Origin: Variovorax guangxiensis | GTDB taxonomy: Bacteria > Pseudomonadota > Gammaproteobacteria > Burkholderiales > Burkholderiaceae_C | Reading direction: 5' to 3' | Assembly: GCF_003952165.1 (NCBI RefSeq) | Contig: NZ_RXFT01000005.1 | Coordinates: forward strand, 62,001 to 126,000 | DNA length: 64,000 nucleotides | Shown here: positions 63,357 through 64,000 of the stretch, in pieces | Layout: every line of letters begins with the position of its first letter | Position numbering within the stretch: position 1 is the first letter of the stretch | Made by a program: the position numbers and the translations under genes | Notes under the pieces: model-generated | Seen by the model: the letters and a program-made list of their open reading frames with translations, nothing else | Database searches by the model: none | Told to the model about the DNA's origin: nothing

Positions 63357-64000
63357 TCAGCTGATCTCGGCCGGCAGCGAAGCCAGCCACGCATCGACCA
63401 GCGCGAGGCTGTAGCGGCTCGCCACCGCGGCGACGAAGCGCGAGAAGTCGCCGTGCGCGGCATCGTCGGCCCGGTCGGAAATCGTGCGCATCGCCGCAAA
63501 AGGCACGCCGTAGTCGTGACACACCTGCGCCACCGGGGCGCCTTCCATCTCGACCGCGAGTGCGTCGGGCAAGGCGCGCTGCAGCGCCTCGCTCTCGGCG
63601 GTGGTCGAGACGAACCTGTCGCCGCTCACCAGCAGGCCGCGATGCACCTTCGGCGAATGAAGGCCGAATTCGGCGACGGCCTCCTGCCCCACCAGCGCCA
63701 CTGGGTCGCGCAGCGTCTCCCGCGCAACCGCAGCCAGCGCATCGCCGATGGCTGCATCGGCCGCGAAGCGCGACAGCCCCATCAGCGGCACTTCGTATTT
63801 TGGAAAGATCGGCGAGGCATCGAGGTCGTGCTGCAGCAACTGCGTCGCGACCACCACGTCGCCGACGTTCACGCCCGGCGCCAGCCCGCCCGCGACGCCA
63901 GTGAACACTATGGCCCGCACGCCGAAGCGCTCCAGCAGCACCGTGGCCGTGATCGCCGCCGCGACCTTGCCGATGCGCGACAGCACCGCGACCACCGGCC
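63357..64000 (-). CDS. 5'-methylthioadenosine/S-adenosylhomocysteine nucleosidase, partial (N-terminus beyond right edge)
   Basis: The C-terminal 214 residues are present and the frame is open to the window edge. The core GVRAIVFTGVAGGLAPGVNVGDVVVATQ, the ligand region DALAVEMEGAPVAQVCHDYGVPF and RTISDRADDAAHGDF, with its catalytic Asp, match MTA/SAH nucleosidases. They recycle adenine and methionine precursors and affect AI-2 and SAM use. The start is not in the window. Confidence 0.9.
   Translation of the reverse strand, partial: PVVAVLSRIGKVAAAITATVLLERFGVRAIVFTGVAGGLAPGVNVGDVVVATQLLQHDLDASPIFPKYEVPLMGLSRFAADAAIGDALAAVARETLRDPVALVGQEAVAEFGLHSPKVHRGLLVSGDRFVSTTAESEALQRALPDALAVEMEGAPVAQVCHDYGVPFAAMRTISDRADDAAHGDFSRFVAAVASRYSLALVDAWLASLPAEIS

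Overview
The window is high-GC bacterial DNA with almost no spacer. Gene content and arrangement point to a betaproteobacterium of the Comamonadaceae, most like Variovorax. The signs are orphan TctC-type binding proteins, a leuS-lptE-holA-proA string, bamE divergent from fur, hpf-ptsN-hprK, and a GshA of the type common in this group. This assignment is inferred from gene content and was not checked against a database. I saw no tRNA, rRNA, CRISPR array, transposase or phage gene.

Layout. 1-3173: a membrane spermidine-synthase-like protein cut by the left edge, a DUF2214 membrane protein, one copy of a roughly 98-bp dispersed repeat, and a LysR regulator. 3216-7192: a catabolic set (lyase, CoA-transferase, TctC binding protein) divergent from an IclR regulator, with two matching palindromes between them. 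7341-13389: malate synthase G, an MFS carrier, an EamA-type protein coupled to two unidentified basic proteins, and a fasciclin lipoprotein. 13406-21371: a LysR/DUF2917 divergent pair with a clear palindrome, a crotonase, a PPi-type phosphofructokinase, a CWC protein, a zinc peptidase, a DHA2 exporter and a Tat-exported amino-acid-type binding protein. 21424-36308: a class II amidotransferase, a TonB-dependent siderophore receptor with a Fur-like site, gshB, an NTF2-like protein, a deacetylase, kup, gshA, then leuS-lptE-holA-proA read leftwards. 36373-41161: the second copy of the dispersed repeat, another TctC with a dehydrogenase, and a pair of carboxymuconolactone-decarboxylase-fold proteins with a flavoprotein. 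41292-53406: a complete glycogen cluster (GH13 enzyme, glgB, glgX, glgC, glgA, glgP). 53426-64000: exbB-exbD, dapB, bamE/fur, hprK, ptsN, hpf, a UvrD-like helicase, corA, a DUF1275 protein and an MTA/SAH nucleosidase cut by the right edge.

The glycogen genes form a full cycle: GlgC makes ADP-glucose, GlgA elongates, GlgB branches, GlgP and GlgX degrade, and the GH13 enzyme probably handles released oligosaccharides. The most unusual structure lies inside this cluster. Between glgB and glgX is a 745-bp non-coding block made of two similar copies, about 265 bp each, in inverted orientation. The genes on either side show mirrored wobble-base bias: the end of glgB is G/T-rich at third positions and the start of glgX is A/C-rich, each fading with distance. 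This suggests a strand-specific mutational process centred on the inverted repeat.
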